A DNA stretch of 64,000 nucleotides from DASUPK01 sp035456265 (lineage in GTDB: Bacteria > Actinomycetota > Thermoleophilia > Solirubrobacterales > 70-9), in contig DATIDP010000149.1 of the NCBI GenBank assembly GCA_035456265.1, positions 8,005-72,004 on the forward strand. The letters are read 5' to 3'. The notes below the pieces were generated by a model. That model did not search any database. It had not been told where the DNA came from and saw only the letters and a list, made by a program, of their open reading frames with translations. A program made the position numbers and the translations under genes. Shown piece after piece: positions 24,269 to 32,721 of this stretch. Position 1 is the first letter of the stretch; each line of letters opens with the position of its first letter.

Positions 24269-25189
24269 ATGAGAATCGACGAGATCCTCGCCTCATCGCG
24301 GCCGGTCTTCTCGGTCGAGTTCTTCCCCCCCAAGACGGAGGAGGGCCGCGCGACGCTGTTCGAGACGGTCGACGTGCTGCGCGAGCTCGGCCCGAGCTTC
24401 TTCTCGGTCACCTACGGGGCGGGCGGAGCGACGCGCGAGGGAACCGTCGACATCACCCGCGAGATCCGCGACGAACACGGTGTGGAGGCCATGGCCCATC
24501 TGAGCTGCGTGGGCGAGACCCGGGAAAGCCTGCGTGAGATCGTCGACCGGATCGCCGCGGCCGGAATCGAGAACATCCTGGCGCTGCGCGGGGACCCTCC
24601 TCGCGGCCAGGCCGACTTCGAGCAGCCCGAGGGAGGACTCGGCAGCGCGGCCGACCTCACGGCCCTGATCAGCGAGACGCATCCCGAGCTCGCCATCGGG
24701 GGCGCCTGCTTCCCGGAGGTGCACCCGGAAGCGGACAACATGCAGGCGGACATCGCCTACCTGAAGACCAAGGTGGACAACGGCGCCAGCTTCCTGATCA
24801 CTCAGCTCTTCTACGACAACCGCTCGTACTTCGACTTCGTGCCGGCGGCGCGCGCGGCCGGCATCGAGGTGCCGATCATCCCGGGCGTCATGCCGATGAC
24901 CCGCTACAGGCAGATCGCGCGGATCGCGGAGCTCTGCGAGGCGAGGATTCCGGACCCGCTCTCGGATGCCATGGAGGCCGCCGACGGGAATGAGCAGGCC
25001 GAGTTCGGGATCGGAGTCGCCTATGCGGCCCAGCAGTGCGCCGAGCTGCTCCGGGAGGGTGCACCGGGAATCCACTTCTACGCGCTCAATCGCTGGCCGG
25101 CCACGCGGGCGATCCTCGCGGCGCTGAAGGCCGCCAAACCCTGGGAGACGGGCCCTTTTGAGGAGCCGGCGGCGGTTCGGGCGACCTGA
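24269..25189 (+). CDS. metF: 5,10-methylenetetrahydrofolate reductase
   Basis: MetF is a flavoprotein that makes 5-methyltetrahydrofolate for methionine synthesis. The 306-residue barrel carries FSVEFFPPKTEEG (with the catalytic glutamate), SVTYGAGGATREGT, AHLSCVG, ILALRGDPP, IGGACFPEVHPEA, FLITQLFYDN, IPGVMPMT and HFYALNR at the expected spacings. No S-adenosylmethionine-binding regulatory domain is present, as usual for bacterial enzymes. The gene is separate from glnK by a strong terminator and appears to have its own leaderless promoter. Confidence 0.95.
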   Translation: MRIDEILASSRPVFSVEFFPPKTEEGRATLFETVDVLRELGPSFFSVTYGAGGATREGTVDITREIRDEHGVEAMAHLSCVGETRESLREIVDRIAAAGIENILALRGDPPRGQADFEQPEGGLGSAADLTALISETHPELAIGGACFPEVHPEADNMQADIAYLKTKVDNGASFLITQLFYDNRSYFDFVPAARAAGIEVPIIPGVMPMTRYRQIARIAELCEARIPDPLSDAMEAADGNEQAEFGIGVAYAAQQCAELLREGAPGIHFYALNRWPATRAILAALKAAKPWETGPFEEPAAVRAT

Positions 25190-25197
25190 GCTCCGCC

Positions 25198-25203
25198 TAG
25201 ACT
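25198..25203 (+). promoter_or_regulatory. -10 box TAGACT, leaderless type
   Basis: TAGACT is ten bases before the ATG at 25214. Confidence 0.4.
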
Positions 25204-25213
25204 CGTCCTTCAG

Positions 25214-26041
25214 ATGCCCGAGTTCGACTACAACGGGTTCCGAATCTCCTACGACGAGTACGGCATCGGCGAGCGCCCGCTGATCCTCATTCACGGCCTG
25301 CTGATGAACCGCCGGATGTTCGACCGCCTGGGCCCCGTCATGGCAGAGCGCGGCAACCGCGTGATCACCGTCGATCTGCTCGGCCACGGCCGCTCGGACC
25401 GCCCGGCGGACATGTCCCAGTACTCGATGACCTTCTTCGCGCGCCAGGTGGAGGCGCTGCTCGACCACCTCGACCTCGACAACGCGGTGATCGGCGGGAC
25501 CTCTCTCGGCGCCAACGTCACGCTCGAACTCGCCTATCTGGGGCCGCAGAGGGTGAAGGCGATGATGGTCGAGATGCCCGTCCTCGACAACGCGCTGCTC
25601 GCGGCGGCCGTGATCTTCACGCCGATGATGATCACGCTGCGCTTCGGCGAGCCGATCCTGAAGCTGGTCGCCGCGGGCGCCAGAAGGATCCCGCGAAGCA
25701 ACCCGCTGCTCGACATGGGGCTCGACTGGATCAGGCAGGACCCGGCTCCCTCGGAGGCCGTGCTCGAGGGCCTCTTCCTGGGGTCCTCCGCGCCCCACCG
25801 CCAGTTCCGCCTCCAGATGGAGCAGCCCGCTCTGGTGATCGGCCATCGTGCCGATCCGCTCCACCCGTTCTCCGACGCGGGCATGCTCGCCGAGGAGCTG
25901 TCCAACGCCCGGCTGATCGAGGCGAACTCGATCCTCGAATGGCGACTCACCCCGAAACGGCTCGACGCGGAGCTCGCGCGCTTCCTGGACGACGTCTGGC
26001 AGGAGCGGCCCGTGGGCGAGCCCGTCCTAACCGAAGCTTGA
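25214..26041 (+). CDS. Alpha/beta-fold hydrolase
   Basis: A 275-residue hydrolase with ILIHGLLMNRRMF (oxyanion region), VDLLGHGRSDRP, and the nucleophile elbow GGTSLGANVT. The later segment VIGHRADPLHPFSDA carries the acidic residue. The usual catalytic histidine near the C-terminus is not obvious: no clear GH motif follows LIEANSILEWRLTPKR. It may be catalytically weak or use another histidine. Substrate unknown; it stands alone between metF and the DUF3105 gene. Confidence 0.82.
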   Translation: MPEFDYNGFRISYDEYGIGERPLILIHGLLMNRRMFDRLGPVMAERGNRVITVDLLGHGRSDRPADMSQYSMTFFARQVEALLDHLDLDNAVIGGTSLGANVTLELAYLGPQRVKAMMVEMPVLDNALLAAAVIFTPMMITLRFGEPILKLVAAGARRIPRSNPLLDMGLDWIRQDPAPSEAVLEGLFLGSSAPHRQFRLQMEQPALVIGHRADPLHPFSDAGMLAEELSNARLIEANSILEWRLTPKRLDAELARFLDDVWQERPVGEPVLTEA

Positions 26042-26052
26042 ATCCCACCCGC

Positions 26053-26058
26053 TAGCCT
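26053..26058 (+). promoter_or_regulatory. -10 box TAGCCT before the DUF3105 gene
   Basis: TAGCCT is 12 bases before the ATG at 26071. Confidence 0.35.
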
Positions 26059-26070
26059 CTCCGCTCCCTG

Positions 26071-26844
26071 ATGGCCAGTCGCAAGGAAGAGAAGGAGCGC
26101 CTGCGCGCGCAGCGGCTCGCCGCCGAGCGGGCCGCCGCCTCGACGGGTCAGCGGCGCCTGATCCTCGGCTACATCGCCGCCGGGTTGCTCGCGCTCGCGG
26201 TGATCGCCGGGCTGGTGGTCGTGATCGTCAGCGGAGGGGGCAGCAGCGCCGAAGCGAGCACTTGCGACAGCGCCCACATCAAGAACTCCGGCGGCACCTT
26301 CCGGGACCTCGAGCCCGACTGTCGCGAGGGAACCCCACCGCCTCCGATCCAGGTCGCCGATCTCCAGATCTCAGCCCAGAAGGCCGGCTGCCAGCTTCGA
26401 CTGAACCTCGCGAACGAGGGCAACACGCACGTGCCGAACTCGACGCCCGTGGAGTACAAGACCGTGCCCCCGACGTCGGGCAACCACAACCCGGTCCCGA
26501 TCGACGACGGCGCCTACATCACCCCGATCACGAACGACACCAGCAAGCCGACCAACATCCGCAACGAGGTACACGCGATGGAGCACGGGCGGATCGAGAT
26601 CCACTACAAGCCGAGCCTTCCCGAGGCCCAACAGCTCGCGCTGAAGGGCGTGTTCGATGCCGATCCGAACGGGATGCTGCTCTATCCCGACCCGAACATG
26701 CCCTACGACGTGGCGGTCACCGCCTGGACCAACATGGCGGTGTGCCCGCACTACAACGAGGCCGTTCTCGACGTGATCCGGAACTTCCGCGACACCTACC
26801 GTGGCAACGGTCCCGAGCAGGGCATCCCGATCGATCTGCCATAA
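26071..26844 (+). CDS. DUF3105-domain membrane-anchored protein
   Basis: The 257-residue protein has a charged cytoplasmic N-terminus (KEEKERLRAQRLAAERA), one membrane anchor (about 29-52), and an external domain. The DUF3105 landmarks are PPTSGNHNPVP and VHAMEHGRIEIHY, with several histidines that could bind metal, plus a C-terminal cysteine in MAVCPHYNE. The function of this family is not established. The last bases of the gene merge into a 97-base intergenic repeat. Confidence 0.85.
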   Translation: MASRKEEKERLRAQRLAAERAAASTGQRRLILGYIAAGLLALAVIAGLVVVIVSGGGSSAEASTCDSAHIKNSGGTFRDLEPDCREGTPPPPIQVADLQISAQKAGCQLRLNLANEGNTHVPNSTPVEYKTVPPTSGNHNPVPIDDGAYITPITNDTSKPTNIRNEVHAMEHGRIEIHYKPSLPEAQQLALKGVFDADPNGMLLYPDPNMPYDVAVTAWTNMAVCPHYNEAVLDVIRNFRDTYRGNGPEQGIPIDLP

Positions 26845-26939
26845 GCGGCTGCCAGGCCGCCCCACCTTGAGCGAGGGGCGGCAGCCCCGAGCGGTTGTGT
26901 TGGGCAGGCGCTTGCAGCCGCGATCTGATGGCGAAGCCG
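26843..26939 (+). repeat. Intergenic repeat, copy A
   Basis: About 97 bases from AAGCGGCTGCCAGG to GGCGAAGCCG. A second copy lies at 41899-41992 on the same strand, roughly four bases in five identical by eye with small gaps. The first hairpin is kept in both copies (here GCGGC-TGCCAG-GCCGC). This copy includes the last bases of the DUF3105 stop codon and ends 18 bases before the amidase ATG. Confidence 0.8.
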
Positions 26940-26957
26940 ATGTGTTCCAATCGTCGG

Positions 26958-28196
26958 ATGCGCAAGAAGGTCCTGGTTGGGGTGTCCGTTGCGCTCTCCG
27001 GCGGCTTCGCCTGGGTGGCCGCGCCCGCGCTCTCGCTGCACCCGTACGAGCCGGGCGGTGTGGACTTCGAGCAGGGCATCCCGAAGGCGAAGCGGATCTC
27101 GGCCCGGGCCGTAGCGGCAGCCCGCGCCGCGCATCCGCATCATCAGGCGCCCCGCTGGATCTCGCCCCCCATCGAGGCCCCCCATCCCTTCGACCTAGTG
27201 GGCGTGGCCCGCGAGATGCGCACGGTGCAGATCCGCGTCCGCAACGACGCGGGCAGGTGGACGAATTGGGTCGATCAGGATGACGGCACGCCGATCTACA
27301 CGGGAGGGTCCGATCAGGCTCAGGTCCGGGCGGCATTCAGGCCGCGCGGCCGCCTGCATTTCGTCAACGTCTCGGGAACCGCGGGAGGCTTCGCCGGCAA
27401 CCTCCTGAATTCGGCGCGCAGGGCGATCAACACCGCCTTCATCTCCGTCGCCTCGACACCCGTCGCCCAGGCGCTGGCGCCGAAGCCGGAGATCGTCAGC
27501 CGGGCGGGCTGGGGGGCCGACCTTGCCAGCGGGGGCTGCCCAGCGCGCGGGCCGGCCGAGTACGGGACGGTTCAGGCGGCCGTGATCCACCACACGGTGA
27601 ACGCCAACGACTACACGCCCGAGGAGGCGCCCTCGATCGTCCTCGGGATCTGCCGGTTCCACGTCTACGGCAACGGCTGGAACGACATCGGCTACAACGC
27701 GCTCGTCGACCGCTACGGCACGCTCTACGAGGGCCGCGCCGGGGGCCTGAAGCGCCCGGTGGTGGGTGCGCAGGCTCAGGGCTTCAACTCCGAGACCACC
27801 TCCATCGCCTCGATCGGCGATCACACCACCGAGACTCCCACTCCCGAGGCCCAGCGCTCGATCGTCCGGTTCCTGGCCTGGAAGATGGCCGTCAACCGCG
27901 CCTTTCCGGTGACGGGCACGGTCGCGCTCACCTCCGGCGGCGGCTCCGAGAGCCGCTACCCGAAGGGCACCGTAGTCACGGTCTCCCGCGTCCTCGGACA
28001 CACCACTCTCGGCCTGACGGCCTGCCCGGGCGGGGCGATGATCCCCCTGATCCCGCAGATCCAGGCGGCCGTGCAGAAGCGGGTCAAGCGCTTCGCAAAG
28101 GCCCGGTGCCGAAAGGGCAAGGGCCGAGGCGGGAAGCGCTCCTGCAAGCGGCGCAAGCGTGCGCCCGGGGGCCCGAGCGGCGGGACGGGCGCGTGA
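26958..28196 (+). CDS. Secreted N-acetylmuramoyl-L-alanine amidase (PGRP/amidase_2 type)
   Basis: The enzyme should cut the amide between muramic acid and the stem peptide. ATG 26958 gives 412 residues with a signal peptide (about 1-25); an in-frame extension from 26895 is discarded because it lies in the intergenic repeat. After a beta-rich region comes the zinc amidase domain (about 200-365): IVSRAGWGAD, AVIHHTVNAND (first histidine), GWNDIGYNALVDRYGTLYEGR, and GHTTLGLTACPG (second histidine and cysteine). The tail is strongly basic (KGKGRGGKRSCKRRKR), perhaps binding anionic wall polymers. Confidence 0.92.
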   Translation: MRKKVLVGVSVALSGGFAWVAAPALSLHPYEPGGVDFEQGIPKAKRISARAVAAARAAHPHHQAPRWISPPIEAPHPFDLVGVAREMRTVQIRVRNDAGRWTNWVDQDDGTPIYTGGSDQAQVRAAFRPRGRLHFVNVSGTAGGFAGNLLNSARRAINTAFISVASTPVAQALAPKPEIVSRAGWGADLASGGCPARGPAEYGTVQAAVIHHTVNANDYTPEEAPSIVLGICRFHVYGNGWNDIGYNALVDRYGTLYEGRAGGLKRPVVGAQAQGFNSETTSIASIGDHTTETPTPEAQRSIVRFLAWKMAVNRAFPVTGTVALTSGGGSESRYPKGTVVTVSRVLGHTTLGLTACPGGAMIPLIPQIQAAVQKRVKRFAKARCRKGKGRGGKRSCKRRKRAPGGPSGGTGA

Positions 28197-28203
28197 GGAG
28201 TCC

Positions 28204-29124
28204 TCAGGCTCGGTAGTCGGGGAAGAAGCCTTCCGGCGACTCGCCGGCGGCCGCCGAGAGCTCCTCGTAGGCGTCGCGGTCGCAGGTCACCTCGTGCGTG
28301 TGCCAGGGCGCCTCGGCGTTGGCGAAGCCCCGCTTGAAGTCGTCGAGCGAGTCCCCCGTCGTCACGCCGCCTCCGAGGTTGACCGGCAGGCCGAGCCCGC
28401 TCCCGTGGGCGATCATCGCCCGGAAGAGGTTCTTCATCGGCGAGTCCCCCAAGGCCTCGTCCGCGGTCCCTCCGAGGTAGTAATGCAGGTAGCCGTCGCT
28501 GGCGCCGGCGATGGCGCCGGCGAGGGCCACCCCCTCCCGCTCGGCGAGAATCAGCCAGCTCCGCTCGCTCAAGAGCAGGCGCGCCAGGTAGCTGGTCGGG
28601 TAGAGGTAGCGCTGCGCCGCCCCCGTGCGAGCCATCGTCTCGGCGTAGGCCCGCTCGAAGCCGCGGAGCTGGCCCATCTCCACCTCGCGGCCGGGAACGA
28701 CCCGCGTCTCCCAGCCGCGCCGCTCGTTGCGGCGGGTCTGCTCGCGCAGGCGCTTGCGGACGCCGCTCTCGCCGTCGGCGACGTGGACGCGCGACCGCAC
28801 CGTCCCGCCGGCGAAGCAGGGCCGATCGCCGATTCGGTCCCGAACGAAGATGCTGACCAGGCCGGTCTCTGACCAGTCGATCGAGGCCGGATCCGGCGGA
28901 TCCTCCGAGGAGTGGTCCGCGCCGGGGTAGCCGTAGGGAGAGATCGCGTCGATCCTCTCGGTGCCGTCGATCGGGCGAACGATCACCGGCAGGTGGAGCT
29001 CTGCCTCCCCTTCGATCGCGAGCGTGTGCGTCACCGCCTCCGCCTCGAGGAATGGTCCGGAGCGGAAGAACTGCTCGGCGTCCGAGGCGGCCGCGCCCTC
29101 GTCCTCGATCAGCCGCGCCTTCAC
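28204..29124 (-). CDS. FemAB-like acetyltransferase-fold protein
   Basis: The 306 residues match the FemAB/GNAT-like proteins that in other bacteria add amino acids to peptidoglycan precursors or act in exopolysaccharide clusters: RKRLREQTRRNERRGWE, YAETMARTGAAQRYLYP, VALAGAIAGASDGYLHYYLGG and KNLFRAMIAHGSGLGLPVNLGGG. It is the last gene of a minus-strand run with the GNAT and sugar transferase genes, suggesting a role in surface polymer modification. The donor (aminoacyl-tRNA or acyl-CoA) is unknown. Confidence 0.75.
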   Translation of the reverse strand: MKARLIEDEGAAASDAEQFFRSGPFLEAEAVTHTLAIEGEAELHLPVIVRPIDGTERIDAISPYGYPGADHSSEDPPDPASIDWSETGLVSIFVRDRIGDRPCFAGGTVRSRVHVADGESGVRKRLREQTRRNERRGWETRVVPGREVEMGQLRGFERAYAETMARTGAAQRYLYPTSYLARLLLSERSWLILAEREGVALAGAIAGASDGYLHYYLGGTADEALGDSPMKNLFRAMIAHGSGLGLPVNLGGGVTTGDSLDDFKRGFANAEAPWHTHEVTCDRDAYEELSAAAGESPEGFFPDYRA

Positions 29125-29128
29125 CCGG

Positions 29129-29674
29129 TCACTCTTCGGGCGGCTCGGGCAGGTCCCCCCGGAAGCCGCCCCAGAGCTCGACGTCGATCAGCTCACCGTC
29201 GTGGCGCACGTGCCGGCGCAGCACCCCCTCCTGTTTCCAGCCGTTGTAGATCACGGCCTTCTTCGCGGCCTCGTTGGTGGCCGGGATCCGCCCGTAGACC
29301 TTGTGAGCGCCGAACTCCTCGAACGCCTTCAGGTTGGTGAGCCGCTCGGCCTCGCGGCCGACCCCCTTGCCGCGAACACGGTCGTCCCCCATGATCGCCC
29401 CCAGCTCCGGGGCGGTCTGGCGATGCAGTCCGTAGAGCGCCGTGTATCCGACCGGTCCCTCGATCCCCTCGACCTCGACCGCCCACTTCCGGTCCTCCGA
29501 GTCGGGGTCCTTCGCCTGCTCGATCGCCCGGTCGACCCAGCGGCGCGCGTCCTCCTCCGTGAACTCCTCGCGGCGCTCCAGCAGGTTGGCGGTGGCGGCG
29601 GGCGAGTTGAACCAGCGGTGGACCGCCTCCGCGTCCTCGGGCCGGAAGTCCCGCAGGGAGATCCCGCGCGCCAT
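29129..29674 (-). CDS. GNAT-family N-acetyltransferase (RimJ/RimL-like)
   Basis: A 181-residue acetyltransferase with ISLRDFRPEDAEAVHRWFN at the start, a central beta-strand pair, and the acetyl-CoA loop DDRVRGKGVGREA, followed by KVYGRIPATNEAAKKAVIYNGW. Its ATG overlaps the stop of the upstream sugar transferase (TGATG), immediately beside a tetranucleotide repeat. Within this cluster it may acetylate an amino sugar, but a ribosomal or small-molecule target is equally possible. Confidence 0.85.
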   Translation of the reverse strand: MARGISLRDFRPEDAEAVHRWFNSPAATANLLERREEFTEEDARRWVDRAIEQAKDPDSEDRKWAVEVEGIEGPVGYTALYGLHRQTAPELGAIMGDDRVRGKGVGREAERLTNLKAFEEFGAHKVYGRIPATNEAAKKAVIYNGWKQEGVLRRHVRHDGELIDVELWGGFRGDLPEPPEE

Positions 29675-30405
29675 CAGCGCTCGCTCGCTCGCTCGCTCGC
29701 TCGCTCGCGCTCAGCGGCCTGCCGTAGTGGGGAGTCGGGCGACGAGCCGGCGTAGGGATCAGGCGCAATGTTCCCGGCGCCCCCGAGGAGCGCGGCGGGC
29801 GTCTTGGCCAGGATCTTCAGGTCGAGCGAGAGGGAGCGGTGCTCGACGTACCAGACGTCGAGCTCGATCCGCTCCTCCCAGGGGATCCCGGCACGGCCGT
29901 GGATCTGGGCCCAGCCGGTCACCCCGGGCCGCAGGTCAAGGCGCCGCAGCTGGCGCGGCGTATACAGCTCGACCTGAGCCGGGAGGGTGGCCCGCGGGCC
30001 CACGATCCGCATCTCCCCTCGCAGCACGTTGATCAGGTTGGGGAGCTCGTCGAGCGAGTAGCGGCGCAGGAAGGTGCCGACCCGCGTTACGCGGGGATCA
30101 TCCGTCGTGACAGCGGTGCCCACGCCCACCGGATCGGCTCCCTGGCGCATGGTGCGGAGCTTGTAGAGCTCGAAGATCAGGCCGTCCTTGCCCACGCGGC
30201 GCTGGCGGTAGAGCACGGGGCCGCGAGACTCGAGCTTGATCGCAATCGCCGCCGCGAGCAGCAGCGGTGAGACCAGGAGGAGCCCTAAAGCGGCGATGCC
30301 CAGGTCCGCCGCCCTCGGCAGGCCCTTGCGAGGCCGGACCGGCGGCTCCGGGACGTTCAGGCGCTGCTGGGCGGCGCTCGGGATCCTGCCGTCGCGCTCA
30401 CTCAC
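29674..30405 (-). CDS. Initiating undecaprenyl-phosphate sugar transferase (WcaJ/WbaP C-terminal type)
   Basis: This enzyme puts the first sugar phosphate on the lipid carrier. The 243 residues hold one membrane segment (about 33-56) and the catalytic core: SRGPVLYRQRRVGKDG, ELYKLRTM, RRYSLDELPNLINVLRGEM, VGPRATLPAQVE and RPGVTGWAQIHGRAG. It is the short form with only the catalytic part. GTG 30405 overlaps the stop of the upstream glycosyltransferase (GTGA). The last residues are a repeated ASER motif encoded by a GAGC repeat, absent from the core family. Confidence 0.93.
   Translation of the reverse strand: MSERDGRIPSAAQQRLNVPEPPVRPRKGLPRAADLGIAALGLLLVSPLLLAAAIAIKLESRGPVLYRQRRVGKDGLIFELYKLRTMRQGADPVGVGTAVTTDDPRVTRVGTFLRRYSLDELPNLINVLRGEMRIVGPRATLPAQVELYTPRQLRRLDLRPGVTGWAQIHGRAGIPWEERIELDVWYVEHRSLSLDLKILAKTPAALLGGAGNIAPDPYAGSSPDSPLRQAAERERASERASER
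29679..29706. repeat. (GCTC)7 tetranucleotide repeat at the 3' end of the sugar transferase gene
   Basis: Seven perfect GCTC units on the plus strand, followed by GCGCTC. On the coding strand they read as repeated Ala-Ser-Glu-Arg and end at the TGATG that joins the sugar transferase and acetyltransferase genes. Gain or loss of one unit would shift the reading frame before the stop. Confidence 0.95.
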
Positions 30406-31562
30406 CGCGTTCCCTCCACCTTCTCCCATCCGATGGGAACGGCGCCGGCGCGGATCCGGTCCCAGAGCCCGACTGCGATCGAGGCGGTCACGGTCACGTA
30501 GTAGTAGGCGATCCGGAGTGGCAGGACGGGGACGAATCGCCCGAGGGCCGCGGCGGCCAGCAGGCCGACCTGCAGAGCCATCGTCACGACGTAGACCCAG
30601 CCGTGCGAGAGCAGCGGGATGTTGACCGCAAGCGCGATCAGGTGAAGCCAGGGGGTCAGGTAGCGCAACAGGCGGTGCGAATAGATCTCGAGCGCGTAGG
30701 CGGGCCCGTAGCCCCGGGGATCGAGCATGCCCCATTTGAGCATCACGTCCCAGAGCCCCCACATCATGCGGCGCTTGCGTCGGAACTCCCCCTCGACGGT
30801 CGGCGCCATCTTCTCCTCAGCGACCGCCGCCGGCTCGTAGACCGCCCGCCAGCCGCGCTTCGTGAGCTCGAACGGAAAGCCGATGTCCTGGCCGCGGCTC
30901 GGGTCCAGCTCGATGTAGGCCTCGCGGCGAACCGCGTAGATCCCTCCGTTTCCCGCGGTGATCCCGGCCAGCCGCGTCTCCATCGCGCGCACCGTCATCT
31001 CGTACCGCCAGTACAGGCCCTCCTGGTTGCCGCCCTCGCCACCCTCGAAGCGAACCTGGCCGCAGGCGTATCCAACGCGCTCGTCGGCGAAGCGAGCGGT
31101 AAGGCGGCGGAGGGCGTCCGGGCGCCAGCGGCTGTTGGCGTCGGAGAAGGCGAGGACCTCGCCCGTCGCGGTTCGGACGGCCGCGTTGAGCGAGGAGACC
31201 TTGCCGCCGCGGGGGAGGTCCAGCACCCGGTTAGCCCCCGCCGAATCGGCCAGCTCGACGGTCCGGTCGGACGAACCGTCCGAGGCGACGATCACCTCGA
31301 GCCGCTCCGCCGGGTAGTCCAGGGCGCGCGCGTTGGCGACCTTGCGCTCGATGACCTGCTCCTCGTCGTGCGCCGGGATGATCAGGCTGACCCGGGGGAG
31401 AAGGTCGCCCGGCTTCGCCATCTCACGCGTCGCGCTGGCGCGCGCCCTCGCATCATCGCGTTCACCGAACAGCGCGACCAGGAGACGAAGCAGGAGCGGG
31501 TAGCCAAGATGCGCGTAGAGGATCAGCCCGACGGCCACCCAGAAGACGATTTCGAGCGCCAT
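30402..31562 (-). CDS. Membrane glycosyltransferase, family 2
   Basis: A 386-residue processive-type GT2: an N-terminal membrane segment (5-28), then VSLIIPAHDEEQVIERKV, VIVASDGSSDRT (nucleotide/metal site), VLAFSDANSRWRPDAL and a QDIGFPFELTKRGW region. Two or three C-terminal membrane segments follow (about 295-370). It resembles enzymes that extend lipid-linked or exported polysaccharides. The ATG begins a three-gene coupled run with the sugar transferase and GNAT genes. The sugar is unknown. Confidence 0.88.
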   Translation of the reverse strand: MALEIVFWVAVGLILYAHLGYPLLLRLLVALFGERDDARARASATREMAKPGDLLPRVSLIIPAHDEEQVIERKVANARALDYPAERLEVIVASDGSSDRTVELADSAGANRVLDLPRGGKVSSLNAAVRTATGEVLAFSDANSRWRPDALRRLTARFADERVGYACGQVRFEGGEGGNQEGLYWRYEMTVRAMETRLAGITAGNGGIYAVRREAYIELDPSRGQDIGFPFELTKRGWRAVYEPAAVAEEKMAPTVEGEFRRKRRMMWGLWDVMLKWGMLDPRGYGPAYALEIYSHRLLRYLTPWLHLIALAVNIPLLSHGWVYVVTMALQVGLLAAAALGRFVPVLPLRIAYYYVTVTASIAVGLWDRIRAGAVPIGWEKVEGTR

Positions 31563-31588
31563 GGCGGAGGATTATCGGCGGACCGCCG

Positions 31589-32704
31589 TCATCGCCGCGG
31601 GCCGAGAAGATCGCGGTACAGCCCCATCGTCTGGTCCCCGATCCGCTCCCACGAGTACGTCGTGGCGGCCGCCCTCGTCGCGGCATCGGCCAGCGCATCC
31701 CGGGCGGAGCGGTCGGCGAGCAGCTCGTTCAGCGTCAGGGCCAGGGCGTCCGGGTCCCCGGGAGGAACCAGGCGCGCCGCTCCCTGCGCGGCGATCTCAG
31801 GGAAACCGCCGACCGAGCTGAGCACCAGCGGCCGGCCGAAGGCAAGCCCCGTGTAGAGGACACCCGACTGCTCGATGTTCCGGTAGGGCAGGACGACCAG
31901 GTCCGCCCGCCGCATGAACGCCGGGATCTCCGGGTCCGTCACGAAACGGTCCACGAACCGCACCGTGCCCGGTGCTCGCCGGGCCAGCGCTCGAAGCTCG
32001 TCCATCGGCATCCGTGGCATGCCGACCACCCAGAGCTCCGCTCCCTCGACCTGCCGAAAGGCCTCGAGCAGGACGTCGGTCCCCTTGTACGGGCGCACGA
32101 GCCCGAAGGCCAGGATCACCGGCCCGGTGACCTCACGCAGCTCCTCGGGCAGAAGCACCTCGTCCTCCTGGCGCGTCAGGTAGTCGAAGGCGCCGTGCGG
32201 GATCACGCGGAGACTCTCCCGCGGAACGCCGAAGTCCGCCTCCAGCCGGCGGGCCCCGTGCTCGCTGTGCACCACCACCGCATCCATCTCCCCGAGCAGC
32301 CGCGTCAGGGTGCGCCCGATGCGCGTTCCGGCATCGGGTAGCCGCCAGTGCATCGTGTAGAGGCGCGGGCGATCGGCCGGCAGCAGGTGGCGGTCGAGCG
32401 CGGGGATCGGCAGCCACATGTAGTGGACGACGTCGGCGCCCTCCGCGACGCGGCGGTAGCGCAGCATGTCGGACAGGTGCTCGGCCGCACGAAGGACCCG
32501 CCGTCGTCGAAGCCCGACGCCCTCTCGCGAGGAGCGTCGATAGAAGAACTCGCTCACCCCATATCCCTCCCCAGCGGGGACGGGCCCATACGAAAAGTGC
32601 GAGGTGACGAGCTCGACCTCCGCGCCCCCCCGTGCGAGGGCCCCCGCGAGGGCGTGGTCGTACGGGGGCGTGTAGGCCGCCGGATCGACGATCTGGACTC
32701 GCAT
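31589..32704 (-). CDS. Glycosyltransferase, family 4
   Basis: The 371-residue GT-B enzyme has VVVHSEHGARRLEADFGV, RVIPHGAFDYL, VILAFGLVRPYKGTDVLLEAF, and the donor-sugar region VVLPYRNIEQSGVLYTGLAFGRPLVLSSVGG. It uses an NDP-sugar to extend a glycan in the cytoplasm. It stands back to back with the GT2 gene at 32722, with only 17 bases between start codons. The sugar added cannot be told. Confidence 0.9.
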   Translation of the reverse strand: MRVQIVDPAAYTPPYDHALAGALARGGAEVELVTSHFSYGPVPAGEGYGVSEFFYRRSSREGVGLRRRRVLRAAEHLSDMLRYRRVAEGADVVHYMWLPIPALDRHLLPADRPRLYTMHWRLPDAGTRIGRTLTRLLGEMDAVVVHSEHGARRLEADFGVPRESLRVIPHGAFDYLTRQEDEVLLPEELREVTGPVILAFGLVRPYKGTDVLLEAFRQVEGAELWVVGMPRMPMDELRALARRAPGTVRFVDRFVTDPEIPAFMRRADLVVLPYRNIEQSGVLYTGLAFGRPLVLSSVGGFPEIAAQGAARLVPPGDPDALALTLNELLADRSARDALADAATRAAATTYSWERIGDQTMGLYRDLLGPRR

Positions 32705-32721
32705 GGGCGAGCATTCTCGCC

